From an uncultured bacterium (GTDB lineage Bacteria; Desulfobacterota; BSN033; UBA1163), in the NCBI GenBank assembly GCA_938002255.1, contig CALLAL010000007.1:1-64000 (forward strand): a stretch of DNA of 64,000 bases, written 5' to 3'. Both the position numbers and the translations under genes were made by a program. This document shows positions 7,579-16,993 of the stretch, piece after piece; positions within the stretch are counted from its first letter, which is position 1; every line of letters starts with the position of its first letter. The notes beneath the pieces are model-generated. The model was not told where the DNA came from and searched no databases. It saw only the letters and a program-made list of their open reading frames with translations.

Positions 7579-9267
7579 CTAATTGGATGGAATTTGGGGA
7601 TTTTTATTATCCAGTCCACACTCCCGAATCTTATAGAGAAGTGCCTTATAACTGATATTAAGCAAGCCTGCAGCCTTTTTCCGATTCCAGTTTGTCATCC
7701 CCAGGGCTTTCGCAATGACTTCCTTCTCTGCTTTGATCATCGCCGCACGATGGACTTCTTTCAGAGTAGGCCAGGCGATGCGACGGACGGTCTCTTTAGG
7801 TTTCAGGGTTGTTTCCTCTCGAAGCAATGGAGTGAACTCCTCAGCAACCAACTTCTCCCCTCCCAAGACAACGATGCGTTGAATAGCGTTTTCCAACTCT
7901 CGAACATTGCCAGGCCATCGGTATTGCTCAAAGATTTTCATCGTTTTTTCACTGATTGAAGTGAGTTTTCGGCCATACTTCTTGCTGAATTTATCAAGGA
8001 AATATTGGACAAAGATAGGAATTTCTTCTTTCCGTTCCCGAAGGGGGGGAACCATGATATTGACTACATTCAACCGATAGTAAAGATCCTCTCGAAACCT
8101 TCCCTGACGAACCGCTTCTTCGATGTTCTGGTTTGTCGCAACCAAAACCCTTGTGTTCACGCGCACGTCTTTCTTTCCACCTAATCTTGAAAATTCCCTA
8201 TCTTGAAGAACTTGAAGCAGTTTTCCCTGAAGAGAAAGGTTCATCTCAGAAATCTCATCAAGGAACATGGTGCCTCCGTTGGCGAGATCAAACTTACCCA
8301 ATTTCTGCCGATAAGCTCCTGTAAATGCTCCCTTTTCATATCCAAAAAGCTCGCTTTCAAGAAGTTCAGAAGGAAGGGCTGCACAATTAACTTTGATAAA
8401 GGGTTGATCCCTGCGAAAAGAATTGAGATGGATAGAGCGAGCCACCACTTCTTTGCCAGTACCACTTTCGCCCTGGATGAGAACGGTCACATCTGTATTG
8501 GCAACTCGATTGATGATCGCCTTGATGTGTTGCATTTTTTGACTGGCATAGATAAAAAGTCCATTGTCCGATGTAACCTCTCCTGCTTCAACAAAGGCGG
8601 CTGGATAAGAACTCTCTTCCCCTCGGGTTGAAAGCTCCTGGACAAAAATGTCTTTTGAATTCGGGATCAGACGATTCATTTCATGGATTTCCATGAAGAA
8701 ACGAGCAGATGTTAACGCGGCCCCTAACTGTTGAGAAATGTATGCGGAAACGGCTTTGGTTTCTTCATTAAAGGCCCCTCTCTTGGAATGACTGAGGTTG
8801 AAGACTCCAACCACCTGGTCCCTCTCTCTAACAGGATGGCAAATCAGGGATCGAACCCTTTTACCAAAGCCATTGGGTCTGATAAATCGGGGTTCCTGAT
8901 TGACATCCTCCAAAATCAAAGCCTTACCCTCTTTCAAGACCCAGCCTGCAACTCCTTCTCCTGATTTAAACCGCTTCCCATTTGGGAACCCTTCGGCATA
9001 ATAGATTGTCTCCGGCTCCTTTTTCCCACGAGCAGCATGGATGATTAAATGATCAGTGGAGGTATGTTTGAGCATAAGAGAGCAGTTCTCTGCATCCATT
9101 TCATCCATCACCGCATTTAAAATAGCCCGGCAGGTCTTCCCAAAATCAGGAACGAAACGGAGAGCTCCCTGGACTTTTTGAAACAATACCACTGGATTCT
9201 TCTCCCTCTGGATTGAATGGATTGACTCTGAAAACCCATCGTCAGTATTAATAAAATTGGTCTCCAT
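7579..9267 (-). CDS. GAF-domain sigma-54-dependent activator (NifA-like layout)
   Basis: A 562-residue enhancer-binding protein. A GAF domain spans about residues 25-180 (GEGVAGWVLKEGKALILEDV, then VRSLICHPV). The AAA+ module carries GESGTGKE, GAFTGA and an intact Walker B (GGTMFLDEISEM). The C-terminal Fis-type HTH reads NWNRKKAAGLLNISYKALLYKI. The start at 9267 has GAGGAGG seven to eight bases upstream; the longer frame to 9324 lacks one. The GAF domain suggests a small-molecule or redox input. Its AAA+ and HTH regions are close to those of the regulator at 6244-7266, pointing to a local duplication, with the catalytic residues kept here. Confidence 0.9.
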   Translation of the reverse strand: METNFINTDDGFSESIHSIQREKNPVVLFQKVQGALRFVPDFGKTCRAILNAVMDEMDAENCSLMLKHTSTDHLIIHAARGKKEPETIYYAEGFPNGKRFKSGEGVAGWVLKEGKALILEDVNQEPRFIRPNGFGKRVRSLICHPVRERDQVVGVFNLSHSKRGAFNEETKAVSAYISQQLGAALTSARFFMEIHEMNRLIPNSKDIFVQELSTRGEESSYPAAFVEAGEVTSDNGLFIYASQKMQHIKAIINRVANTDVTVLIQGESGTGKEVVARSIHLNSFRRDQPFIKVNCAALPSELLESELFGYEKGAFTGAYRQKLGKFDLANGGTMFLDEISEMNLSLQGKLLQVLQDREFSRLGGKKDVRVNTRVLVATNQNIEEAVRQGRFREDLYYRLNVVNIMVPPLRERKEEIPIFVQYFLDKFSKKYGRKLTSISEKTMKIFEQYRWPGNVRELENAIQRIVVLGGEKLVAEEFTPLLREETTLKPKETVRRIAWPTLKEVHRAAMIKAEKEVIAKALGMTNWNRKKAAGLLNISYKALLYKIRECGLDNKNPQIPSN

Positions 9268-9345
9268 TCTCTGTCCTCCTCTAATCACTTGCCCCCTCTG
9301 GGAGTTAGAGATCCGTTCAATCATTTTAAGTAAAATGTTACGGGA

Positions 9346-9825
9346 TTATTTGGAAACGGCTAAAGATCCCTCTCGGTCGCCCATTTCCATTGCCTTCGTT
9401 TTTAATTTCATCTTCATTAACTTTTTTTCAATCTGTCTTTTCTGAAGAACCAATTTCCTTTGTTTCAGACCTTTTTGAAGATGGAGAAGAATCTTTTCAC
9501 TTGAGAAGGGTTTTAAGAAAAAGTCATCGACTCCAGCATTTAAAATCTGTTTATAATCCCTGTCACTAACGTCAACCCGAGTAAGCATCATGATATAAAG
9601 TTCAGGGAAACCCTTCTTTAATTCATGAACAAAATCAACCAGATCATTCTGATCTGGGCGGTACTCAACAATGAGACCACAAATCTCAAACTCTTTAAAA
9701 TTTTGCTTCAGTCTTTCTATCTCTCCGTGAGCAATGACAATATAGCGCTCTCCTTCCAGCAGGGTTTTTAAAACCCACCTTGTATGAGGATCTTGATCGA
9801 AGATAAGAACAACTTCCTTTGTCAT
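9346..9825 (-). CDS. pseudo-receiver protein (Glu at phosphorylation site)
   Basis: A 159-residue stand-alone CheY-like domain with a basic, helical tail. The lysine of the switch (FFLKPF) and the threonine (MMLTRV) are present. The phospho-acceptor strand reads GLIVEY, placing Glu where Asp is expected, and the acidic pair is DQ. It is therefore unlikely to be phosphorylated normally and may act as a permanently active or docking receiver. The start at 9825 (MTKEVVLIFDQDP) fits a sigma-54 promoter at 9858-9872; the ATG at 9873 would lie upstream of the transcript. It resembles the first domain of the gene at 10066-10905. Confidence 0.8.
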   Translation of the reverse strand: MTKEVVLIFDQDPHTRWVLKTLLEGERYIVIAHGEIERLKQNFKEFEICGLIVEYRPDQNDLVDFVHELKKGFPELYIMMLTRVDVSDRDYKQILNAGVDDFFLKPFSSEKILLHLQKGLKQRKLVLQKRQIEKKLMKMKLKTKAMEMGDREGSLAVSK

Positions 9826-9857
9826 TAGTCTCTTCCCTTGAGCAAGAGAAAGAAATA

Positions 9858-9872
9858 GCAATATACATACCA
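9858..9872 (-). promoter_or_regulatory. sigma-54 (-24/-12) promoter
   Basis: On the minus strand the site reads TGGTATGTATATTGC, followed by T. GG and GC are ten bases apart, and the -12 element TTGCT is perfect. Transcription would start near 9846, giving a leader of about 20 bases to the start at 9825. Confidence 0.55.
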
Positions 9873-10065
9873 TAAGGAAGAATTTAGACGATGATGTGTT
9901 AACAGATTGATTATAATAAGTTTTTTAGAGTGCTCGGGAAAAACTTAAAAAAGCGTTCTTCCAAGAAATGACCTTTTGGGACAATAGTTGGCCCGGATGG
10001 GAAAATTCCAAAAAATATCCCTTTTATTTTAGGGTGTTAAAGATTGGTTCAAAAAGGGTGATTCA

Positions 10066-10905
10066 TCAGGAAGAAAGGGGGTCAAAAAATGTTGAAGGAT
10101 CAGAGAGGTTAATCTGTTGAAATAGAAGGTTCTTTTTAAAAAAACGCAAGGATTCATCAGTTTGGAATTTAGGATTGTTTTCAACTATATGGTAAAGCCT
10201 CTTTATGAGCGCCTGACAGCCGGTTTGATCTGTTTCAGGGAGGAGAAGAGAAATCTCTCCATTACTTCGACCGAGCACATCTTCTGAACGGGTCTGCTTT
10301 CTGATCAGGAAGAGCAATTCTTGAAGAAATTTATCAACCTCATCACTTACTCCCGATGTATTGGAAATATTAATAAGGATCAGAGAAATTGGATGCTTAT
10401 GGCGTTTCGCTCTCTTTAATTCTTGTTGACACGTTCTTTGAAAGAAAGATTGGTTGAATATATATTCGTTTATTTGATGGGTAACCGGATGAAACGGGTA
10501 AAATTGACTTAACTCTTTCAGATGAATCATCAATTCTCTCTGTTTCAAGCCCTTCTTAATCAAGACCAGAATCCGATCCGGGGAATAAGGTTTTAGAATG
10601 AAATCATCCACCCCTTTTTGAAAAAGCCGTTCGAAAGTCTCGCCATCGATCAGCGCATTGGCAACCATTAAAATATAGATCTCTGGAATATTCTTTCTGA
10701 CCTTTTCAATGAATTCCTCTGTGCTCTCATAGGGATAGATATATTCAATAATAATCACTGAGTGTCGGTTTCGATGGAGAAGCAAACTTGCTTCCTCCAA
10801 ATTTAAAGCCGACTCTACCGTGTAACCCTCTTCTTCCAAAATCATCCGATAGGCATTAAGCAGGTTCTTGAAAGGATCAATAAGAAGGATGGAATGAGAT
10901 GGCAT
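10066..10905 (-). CDS. pseudo-receiver plus degenerate GGDEF protein
   Basis: A 279-residue protein. Residues 1-120 form a receiver-like domain in which the phospho-acceptor strand reads SVIIIEY (Glu for Asp) and the acidic pair is lost (LLIDPFKN); the lysine in DDFILKPY is kept. Residues about 145-270 look like a GGDEF domain with SNGEI in place of GG(D/E)EF, followed by LLLPETD, so cyclase activity is not expected. The start at 10905 has AAGGA five bases upstream and lies just below a sigma-54 promoter. Both halves of the protein appear catalytically dead, which suggests a binding or scaffold role in the EPS switch. Confidence 0.8.
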   Translation of the reverse strand: MPSHSILLIDPFKNLLNAYRMILEEEGYTVESALNLEEASLLLHRNRHSVIIIEYIYPYESTEEFIEKVRKNIPEIYILMVANALIDGETFERLFQKGVDDFILKPYSPDRILVLIKKGLKQRELMIHLKELSQFYPFHPVTHQINEYIFNQSFFQRTCQQELKRAKRHKHPISLILINISNTSGVSDEVDKFLQELLFLIRKQTRSEDVLGRSNGEISLLLPETDQTGCQALIKRLYHIVENNPKFQTDESLRFFKKNLLFQQINLSDPSTFFDPLSS

Positions 10906-10929
10906 AAGAGTCCTTTTTGTCAAAATTAG

Positions 10930-10944
10930 GCAAATTGGGTGCCA
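10930..10944 (-). promoter_or_regulatory. sigma-54 (-24/-12) promoter
   Basis: On the minus strand the site is TGGCACCCAATTTGC, a perfect TGGCAC-N5-TTGC. Transcription is expected near 10919, which excludes the ATG at 10923 and supports the start at 10905. It lies in the 48-bp gap after the NtrC-type regulator gene. Confidence 0.75.
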
Positions 10945-10953
10945 AACAAACTT

Positions 10954-12354
10954 TTATCTTTCTTTTAACGATTTAAGATGATATTTATTCATCCTGTTGA
11001 TGAGCATCTTTCGAGTCATCCCAAGAAGTCTTGCAGCTTTTTCATGATTCCATTCTGTCTCTTCTAATTTACTTAGAATCCATTTCCTCTCAAGGTCGGA
11101 AACCATCTTCAACAAGTTTACCCTCCCCGTTTTTTTAGGCAACTTCTCTTCCTGGGTAAAGAGATGGAGAGGAAGGTCATTCATGGTAATGACATTGTTT
11201 CGACATAATACCACCATTTGTTGAACCACATTGGCCAGTTCTCGAACGTTTCCTGGCCATGGAAACGCCTTTAGATGGTCTATCACCTCTGGCTCAATGC
11301 GCAGAGGCGTTTTCCCTTTATGGTATTTCTTAATAAAATGGTTGACGAGGAGGGGAATATCTGAAACACGTTCCCTTAAAGGTGGGATCCGGATGGGAAC
11401 AACGCTTAAACGATAGAAAAGATCCTCTCGGAAATTCCCTTTTTTTACCTCTTCCTCCAGAACGCGGTTTGTGGTCGAAATGATCCTCACATCTACCTTG
11501 ATGGACCGACTGTCGCCCACCCTTTCAAACTCCTTATCTTCAATGACACGAAGCAGGGTTTTTTGGAGATGAATAGGAACCTCACCAATCTCATCCAGGA
11601 TGACGGTTCCACCATCAGCAGCCTGAATTCTTCCGATCGTATCTTTGACTGCTCCTGTAAAGGCCCCTTTGGTATGACCAAACAGTTCTGTGGTGATCAG
11701 GGAATCTGTCAAAGCTCCACAATTAATCGTCACCAGAGGTTTCTCTTTTCGATCGCTGTTATAATGAATCGTTTTAGCGATGAGATCTTTCCCTGTTCCA
11801 CTTTCGCCCTGGATGAGGACCGTAATTTCCGATTGAGCCACCCTTCCAATCATTTCAAAAATCTCAAGCATTTTGGGGTGATTCCCCAAAATATTGGGAT
11901 AGGAATACTTTTCGCGAACCTCCTTCCGAAGGGTATCAATTTCCCTTTCCATCTCCTGGGCTTTTAAGGCCTGGTGGATGATGGTGAGAAATCGTTCAAA
12001 ATTATTAAAAATCGGTTTTTCAAAAAAGTAAAAGGCTCCTTTCTTTAAAGCATCGACAGCCATGGAGACAGAACCAAATGCCGTCACCAGAATGACCGGA
12101 ATCTTTGGATCTCTTCTTCGAACCTCCACCAGAAGTTCTGTTCCAGTCATATCGGGCATTTTCTCATCCGTAAGAACCAGATTGACTGGGTATTGTGTAA
12201 GAAGTTCCAGAGCCTCCCTCCCATTTTGCGCAGAGAGAGTATGAAATCCCTCATCATTCAAAATCTGGCATATTCCAAAAAGGGAATTTGGATCATCATC
12301 GACCACCAGGATCGATGCAGCGAGTGAGGTTTGAAAAGAAGATTGAAAAACCAT
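10954..12354 (-). CDS. NtrC-family sigma-54 response regulator
   Basis: A 466-residue regulator with an intact receiver (ILVVDDDPN, phospho-acceptor in LVLTDEKMP, switch lysine FFEKP). The AAA+ module has GESGTGKD, GAFTGA and Walker B ILDEIGE. A Fis-type HTH closes it (EWNHEKAARLLGMTRKMLI). The start codon overlaps the stop of the upstream histidine kinase (TAATG), so the two form a cognate pair. It is the likely activator of the three sigma-54 promoters in this block and possibly of EPS or PEP-CTERM genes elsewhere. Confidence 0.93.
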   Translation of the reverse strand: MVFQSSFQTSLAASILVVDDDPNSLFGICQILNDEGFHTLSAQNGREALELLTQYPVNLVLTDEKMPDMTGTELLVEVRRRDPKIPVILVTAFGSVSMAVDALKKGAFYFFEKPIFNNFERFLTIIHQALKAQEMEREIDTLRKEVREKYSYPNILGNHPKMLEIFEMIGRVAQSEITVLIQGESGTGKDLIAKTIHYNSDRKEKPLVTINCGALTDSLITTELFGHTKGAFTGAVKDTIGRIQAADGGTVILDEIGEVPIHLQKTLLRVIEDKEFERVGDSRSIKVDVRIISTTNRVLEEEVKKGNFREDLFYRLSVVPIRIPPLRERVSDIPLLVNHFIKKYHKGKTPLRIEPEVIDHLKAFPWPGNVRELANVVQQMVVLCRNNVITMNDLPLHLFTQEEKLPKKTGRVNLLKMVSDLERKWILSKLEETEWNHEKAARLLGMTRKMLINRMNKYHLKSLKER

Positions 12355-13448
12355 TATATCCCCTCTGGCTTAGGATGGACAGGTAATTCAACCTTGAAGG
12401 TGGTTCCTTGATTTTCTCCGGTCGTAATCATAATCTTTCCACCATGTCTTTCCTCAATGATTCGCCGACAGATGGCCAATCCCAACCCACTCCCTCTCTG
12501 TTTGGTTGTAAAAAATGGGCGGAAGAGTTGATTGATGTGCTCCTGGCGGATTCCCATCCCGTTGTCCTTAAAGAGAATCTCGATCTTGGGGTCAGATTCT
12601 ATTTTGAAAGAGGTTGTAATGGTAAAGGTTCCTCCATTGGGCATCGCTTCGATGGCATTTTGCCCGATATTTAAAAACGCCTGTTTTAACTCTTCATAAT
12701 TGGCATGAATTCGGGGTAGCTGAGGATCTTTCTCTGCAATGATCGTGATACCCTTGGCCTGGGGATCAAACATTTGAGTCATCATATTGACGATGATAGA
12801 AATAACTTCGTTAACATCAATCTCTGTTATAAGGACGGGATTAGGAGGCCTCACAAAATTTAAACACTCCTGAACAAAGTGATTTAAATGTTGAACTTCT
12901 TCGTCAATAATCTTTATGGACTGAGCGAGGAGGCGATCGTTTAAATCGGATCGCCTTTTAATAATTGTCAGTGCCCCGGAAATAGCATGGAGAGGATTAC
13001 GAACTTCATGGGCAAGAAATGGAAAAAAGAACTCGAGGGACCCCCATTCACCCCATGCCTTATCCTGGAGCTGTGCCTCTTTAATGTCTATGGCATCTTG
13101 GATAGACTGAAGTAAAATTTCATGATCAATGGGCTTTGATAAATAATCGGTCGCCCCTTTCTTCATCATCTCCACAGCGATCTGTTCTCCTCCATATCCA
13201 GTGACCACAATGATCGGGATTTGCTTATGGTTTGCACGAATCGTCTCCAAAACCTCCTCCCCAGAGAGATCGGGGAGTTTAAGATCAAGGAGGATTAAAT
13301 CAGGAACATCTTTATGTACCTTTTGAATTCCTGTTTGTCCATCATAAGCTACTGATATTTCATAACCTTTTCCCTCAAGAACTCTTACTAAAAAATTGAC
13401 AAACAGGGCATTATCATCAATAATTAAAATTCTTTTTTGGGGAATCAT
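12354..13448 (-). CDS. receiver-histidine kinase hybrid (receiver first)
   Basis: A 364-residue soluble kinase. An N-terminal receiver (ILIIDDNA, phospho-acceptor in LILLDLKLPD) is followed by an H-box (AHEVRNPLHAISGAL) near residue 150 and an HATPase domain with N box (NIGQNAIEAMPNGG), G1 (DNGMGI) and G2 (GSGLGLAI). No membrane segment is present, so the signal must come through the receiver or by protein contact. The start at 13448 is an ATG; a GTG at 13469 is possible. It is co-transcribed with the NtrC-type regulator downstream, its likely phosphorylation target. Confidence 0.9.
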   Translation of the reverse strand: MIPQKRILIIDDNALFVNFLVRVLEGKGYEISVAYDGQTGIQKVHKDVPDLILLDLKLPDLSGEEVLETIRANHKQIPIIVVTGYGGEQIAVEMMKKGATDYLSKPIDHEILLQSIQDAIDIKEAQLQDKAWGEWGSLEFFFPFLAHEVRNPLHAISGALTIIKRRSDLNDRLLAQSIKIIDEEVQHLNHFVQECLNFVRPPNPVLITEIDVNEVISIIVNMMTQMFDPQAKGITIIAEKDPQLPRIHANYEELKQAFLNIGQNAIEAMPNGGTFTITTSFKIESDPKIEILFKDNGMGIRQEHINQLFRPFFTTKQRGSGLGLAICRRIIEERHGGKIMITTGENQGTTFKVELPVHPKPEGI

Positions 13449-13550
13449 TGGACTCTCTTTATGGAACACAATCTACACCGATGGGAAGGATTCCTTTTCC
13501 CTCGAGATCGGTCAAACCGCTCGATGAAGAGGACAAGCTTATTGAAGATC

Positions 13551-13579
13551 ATTTTATTCTTGAAATGGAACTCTGTCAA
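13551..13579 (-). promoter_or_regulatory. sigma-70 promoter for kinase/regulator pair
   Basis: The minus strand has TTGACA (13574-13579), a 17-bp spacer and TAAAAT (13551-13556). Transcription would start near 13544, giving a leader of about 95 bases to the kinase start. Confidence 0.55.
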
Positions 13580-13631
13580 TACGGGCGTTTTAATTTGGCA
13601 GGAAAGTTAATCTTAAAGTTAATCTTTATGT

Positions 13632-13874
13632 TCACCCTTCAGGTTTGAGCATACCGGATTCTCTAATCGTCCCTGTGTTTCTTTCAATCTCAACCCGGAC
13701 ACAATAAAAATTTTTTAATCCTGTTTTATCACCCAAATACATCTTTCCCCAGTTCATCACAGATTCATAGGTAATCCTTCTCTCATCCCTTCTTCGTTCT
13801 GGCAATATCCCGATTAAATGAGAGGAATTATTTTCCCCTTTGGCATAAAATTCATATGCGATTAAATAATCCAT
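13632..13874 (-). CDS. small conserved-looking hypothetical protein
   Basis: An 80-residue soluble protein that I do not recognise. The start at 13874 has GGAG five bases upstream. It contains a basic stretch LPERRRDERRI, then SVMNWGKMYLGDK and a strand-like FYCVRVEIERN. No signal peptide or membrane segment is visible. It lies at the edge of the regulatory block on the same strand; no function is suggested. Confidence 0.6.
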   Translation of the reverse strand: MDYLIAYEFYAKGENNSSHLIGILPERRRDERRITYESVMNWGKMYLGDKTGLKNFYCVRVEIERNTGTIRESGMLKPEG

Positions 13875-14189
13875 AAACGCTCCATTCAAGAAACATTATA
13901 GAATACGATTCAATACCCCATTATTCTATCCATCTTTTTCTACGATTGGATGTTACATTCAGCAAATTTGATACCACCTAAAAGTAAAAAATTAACCTTT
14001 TGGAATCATTCATTTTTATTATTCCATTATCTATTGAACCCTATTAAAGAAGCAATCTTTCTCCCAAAAGTTCTAAACTTTTTGAATGAATGGATAAAAT
14101 TTTTTCCCAAAATCGATGGGGTGATTGATAAAACCCAAAAAAATTTAGTTGTCTCCATAACATATTTTTGATATAAAAGAAACCATCCT
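13875..14189. other. intergenic region, divergent promoters expected
   Basis: This 315-bp A/T-rich gap separates divergent genes. A 73-codon frame at 13950-14171 is rich in F, L and K with no start signal, and I treat it as chance. A possible sigma-70 promoter near its right end is listed separately. Confidence 0.5.
14149..14177 (+). promoter_or_regulatory. possible sigma-70 promoter of yifB/comM
   Basis: TTGTCT (14149-14154), a 17-bp spacer and TATAAA (14172-14177). The start codon at 14190 is only about six bases past the expected transcription start, so either the mRNA is nearly leaderless or this match is fortuitous. Confidence 0.35.
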
Positions 14190-15722
14190 ATGTTAGCCCG
14201 TATATTGAGCAGTACGGTATTTGGAATCGATGCTTACGTGGTAGAAGTTGAGGTGGATATTGCCTCCGGTCTTCCTGCTTTTGCTACCGTAGGGTTACCC
14301 GAAGGGGCTGTTAAAGAGTCGAAGGATCGAGTCAAAGCGGCCATCAAAAATTGCGGTTATGAATTTCCTTCTCGAAGGATCACCGTCAACCTGGCGCCTG
14401 CCGACATTAAAAAAGAAGGAACAGCCTTTGACCTCCCTATGGCCATCGGGATCCTGGCAGCGATGGATGTCATTCAAAAGGAGAAATTAAAAGACTACTT
14501 TATTCTTGGCGAACTCTCGCTCGATGGTCAGGTCAAACCGGTTAAAGGGATTCTCCCGGTCGCAGTTACCGCAAGAAAAGAGGGCCTTAAAGGCATTCTG
14601 CTCCCAAAAGACAATTCAAAAGAGGCGGCTGTCGTTAAAGGAATCGATATCCTTCCCCTTGAAACTCTTTCCGATTGTGTTGAGTTCTTGAATAACAATT
14701 TCTATATCGAGCCTGTCGAGATCGATCTAAACGAAATCTTCAAAATGGATTCGAATTATCCGGTAGACTTTAATGAAGTGAAGGGTCAAGAGCATGTAAA
14801 ACGCTGCCTTGAAGTGGCAGCAGCAGGAGGCCACAATGTGATTATGATTGGTCCTCCAGGTTCCGGTAAGACCATGCTGGCTAAAAGACTCCCCACGATC
14901 CTTCCCGATATGAATTTTGAAGAGAGTATTGAAACGACCAAGATCCACAGTGTCCTCGGTCTGATCCCACCAGACAAGGCCCTCATTGTCACACGACCTT
15001 TTCGGAATCCCCATCACACGATCTCCGATGCTGGCTTAATCGGTGGAGGCCAAATCCCAAAACCGGGTGAGGTTTCTCTCTCCCATCATGGAGTGCTGTT
15101 CTTAGATGAATTGCCCGAATTCAAGAAAAATGTCTTAGAGGTCATGCGTCAGCCCCTCGAAGAAGAAAGAGTGACCATCTCTCGTGCTGCAACCTCCCTC
15201 ACCTACCCTGCCCGTTTCATGTTGATCGCCGCGATGAATCCCTGCCCCTGCGGATACTACAGCGATCCTAATAATGAATGTACCTGTACCATTCCCCAGA
15301 TCCAACGATATCGTTCTAAAATCTCCGGGCCCCTGATGGACCGCATCGACATTCATGTTGAAGTCCCTGCTGTAAGGTATCGGGATCTGGCAAACCGTGA
15401 GGCTGGAGAACCATCACGAGAGATCAAAAAACGGGTGGATCAGGCCCGGAAGATCCAACTGGATCGGTTTAAAGGGATGAAGATTTACTGCAATGCCCAG
15501 ATGGGCAACCGGCATATTAAAAAGTACTGTGCAATTGATGAGACCGGTCAGAGGTTATTGGAGGTTGCCATAGATAAATTTGGATTAAGTGCTCGCGCCT
15601 ACACTCGAATCTTAAAGGTCGCCCGCACGATTGCTGATCTTGAAGGCAAAGAGAATATTGAGCCTTCCCACCTCTCCGAAGCGATTCAATACCGCACACT
15701 CGATCGAAATCTGACGTCCTGA
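14190..15722 (+). CDS. comM: YifB/ComM-family Mg chelatase-like AAA+ ATPase
   Basis: A 510-residue protein with the full family layout. An N-terminal ChlI-like domain ([20 protein letters not shown]) is followed by an AAA+ domain with GPPGSGKT near residue 222 and Walker [10 protein letters not shown]. The cysteine-rich insert (NPCPCGYY...CTC) and a C-terminal Mg-chelatase domain ([19 protein letters not shown]) complete it. ComM homologues are hexameric helicases that drive branch migration during natural transformation; outside competent species the role is less clear. The length is normal for the family. Confidence 0.95.
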   Translation: MLARILSSTVFGIDAYVVEVEVDIASGLPAFATVGLPEGAVKESKDRVKAAIKNCGYEFPSRRITVNLAPADIKKEGTAFDLPMAIGILAAMDVIQKEKLKDYFILGELSLDGQVKPVKGILPVAVTARKEGLKGILLPKDNSKEAAVVKGIDILPLETLSDCVEFLNNNFYIEPVEIDLNEIFKMDSNYPVDFNEVKGQEHVKRCLEVAAAGGHNVIMIGPPGSGKTMLAKRLPTILPDMNFEESIETTKIHSVLGLIPPDKALIVTRPFRNPHHTISDAGLIGGGQIPKPGEVSLSHHGVLFLDELPEFKKNVLEVMRQPLEEERVTISRAATSLTYPARFMLIAAMNPCPCGYYSDPNNECTCTIPQIQRYRSKISGPLMDRIDIHVEVPAVRYRDLANREAGEPSREIKKRVDQARKIQLDRFKGMKIYCNAQMGNRHIKKYCAIDETGQRLLEVAIDKFGLSARAYTRILKVARTIADLEGKENIEPSHLSEAIQYRTLDRNLTS

Positions 15723-15735
15723 ACCGAGTCTTTCC

Positions 15736-15918
15736 ATGGATACTGTAGAATATTTTTATAATTTTTTAAATAAGATGGGAGCCCCCAATATCTTGGCTTT
15801 TGGAATTGCAGTTATCGTGGTCTGGCTTCTTATCTCAGGGATTCGGAAAGGACTGAAAAGCCACCCGCCAGACGAGGATGAAGAGTCCCATCCAAAAGGT
15901 GAGGATGAGAGTCCATGA
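15736..15918 (+). CDS. small single-pass membrane protein
   Basis: A 60-residue protein starting 14 bases after comM. It has one hydrophobic helix (NILAFGIAVIVVWLLISGI, about residues 19-37) and a charged tail of E, D, K and P. It is not recognised. The composition is plausible for a real small membrane protein, but support is only the position and the pattern. Confidence 0.45.
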   Translation: MDTVEYFYNFLNKMGAPNILAFGIAVIVVWLLISGIRKGLKSHPPDEDEESHPKGEDESP

Positions 15919-15922
15919 GGGA

Positions 15923-16993
15923 TTAGCCGATGGAATGCTTGTGTAATTTCAAGGAGAGATAGAAAGAGACTAACAGGGCCATGAGCATGCCGGACATTGA
16001 GAATAAGAAAAAGAGCAGAATGAGACGTTCTTTCATCAACGCATATTTATTTTCCATCATCCCGACATAGAGGATACCGACGATTTTACCTTGGATATCG
16101 AAAATGGGTTCATAAGCTGTAATATACCAATCGTCAACCACAAAAGCCCGCTGAATCCAGGGTTTCCCCTCCTCAAGAACTCTTTCCTTGACTTCCTTCA
16201 TGACCCGTGTTCCAATAGCTCTGTTGCCCTCTTTATCGAATACATTGGTCGATATTCTTAAATCGCCGAGGAAGATGGTCGCTGTACCTATCTCTTTTCC
16301 CATATATTTTGCATCCTTGAAAACGATGCTTTTTATTTGATCCACGATCTCGTAATTTCGATTGAGGAGCACCCCCCCGGTCAACACTCCTAATACATCT
16401 CCATTGTAATCAAGGATTGGATGGGCTGCCTTTAAGACCATCCCTGAAGTCTCCTCTTCTATTTTTCTTCCCTTCTCTTTCGGGGTTGGCACTGAGGGAA
16501 TGGTTGCTTTTTTAGCAAGCAACGGTCCCTCTTTAAGCAACTGAGTACCGGTAAGAATCTGAGTTCCTGAAACTCCTTTTTTAGATAAGGCTTTGTGGAT
16601 AAATGGATCATCTTGAAGGGAATCACCTGAACTGTCGCTGTTATGAATCCGGTGAAAAACAATTCCTTTTTTATCCACCAAAGTTAAAAAATCGAGCCCT
16701 TCCTCAGCCATAAGGTTTTTGAATTCTTCTTCAAAAAGTTTTTTATTTCTCTCTTTTAAACTTTTTTTAAGAACATGTCTGATGGAATTCCAGCGAAGAG
16801 TGCGGTCTATTTCCCTGATTTTTGAAGAATAAACATATCTCGCCGTATTGAGATCTTCCTTAACCCGCTCCTGGGCCTCGGCTATGATTTGATTGGTGAC
16901 GATAGAATTTACAAAGAGACTGGTCACCACTCCAATGAAGCAGGCAATAGCGAAAAAGAGAAGGGCTACCTTAGTTTTGTTTGAAATTCTCAT
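15923..16993 (-). CDS. cache-domain membrane sensor without output domain
   Basis: A 356-residue protein: a membrane segment at residues 8-30, a periplasmic double-cache-like region of about 290 residues (including VGILYVGMMENKYALMKERL near its end), and a second membrane segment (LILLFFLFSMSGMLMALLVSFYL). It ends only about ten residues after that. Chemoreceptors and kinases with this layout continue into HAMP and signalling domains; none is present here or in the adjoining sequence. It may be a truncated receptor or a partner protein. It lies convergent to comM and its small follower. Confidence 0.8.
   Translation of the reverse strand: MRISNKTKVALLFFAIACFIGVVTSLFVNSIVTNQIIAEAQERVKEDLNTARYVYSSKIREIDRTLRWNSIRHVLKKSLKERNKKLFEEEFKNLMAEEGLDFLTLVDKKGIVFHRIHNSDSSGDSLQDDPFIHKALSKKGVSGTQILTGTQLLKEGPLLAKKATIPSVPTPKEKGRKIEEETSGMVLKAAHPILDYNGDVLGVLTGGVLLNRNYEIVDQIKSIVFKDAKYMGKEIGTATIFLGDLRISTNVFDKEGNRAIGTRVMKEVKERVLEEGKPWIQRAFVVDDWYITAYEPIFDIQGKIVGILYVGMMENKYALMKERLILLFFLFSMSGMLMALLVSFYLSLKLHKHSIG

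Noticed and set aside
7410-7619. 69-codon minus-strand frame upstream of the sigma-54 regulator
   Set aside because: It overlaps the end of the GAF-type regulator gene, has low-complexity content, and runs through the sequence that holds regulatory repeats.
13950-14171. 73-codon plus-strand frame before comM
   Set aside because: The composition is A/T-driven (F, L, K, I) with no ribosome site, and it runs across the predicted comM promoter.
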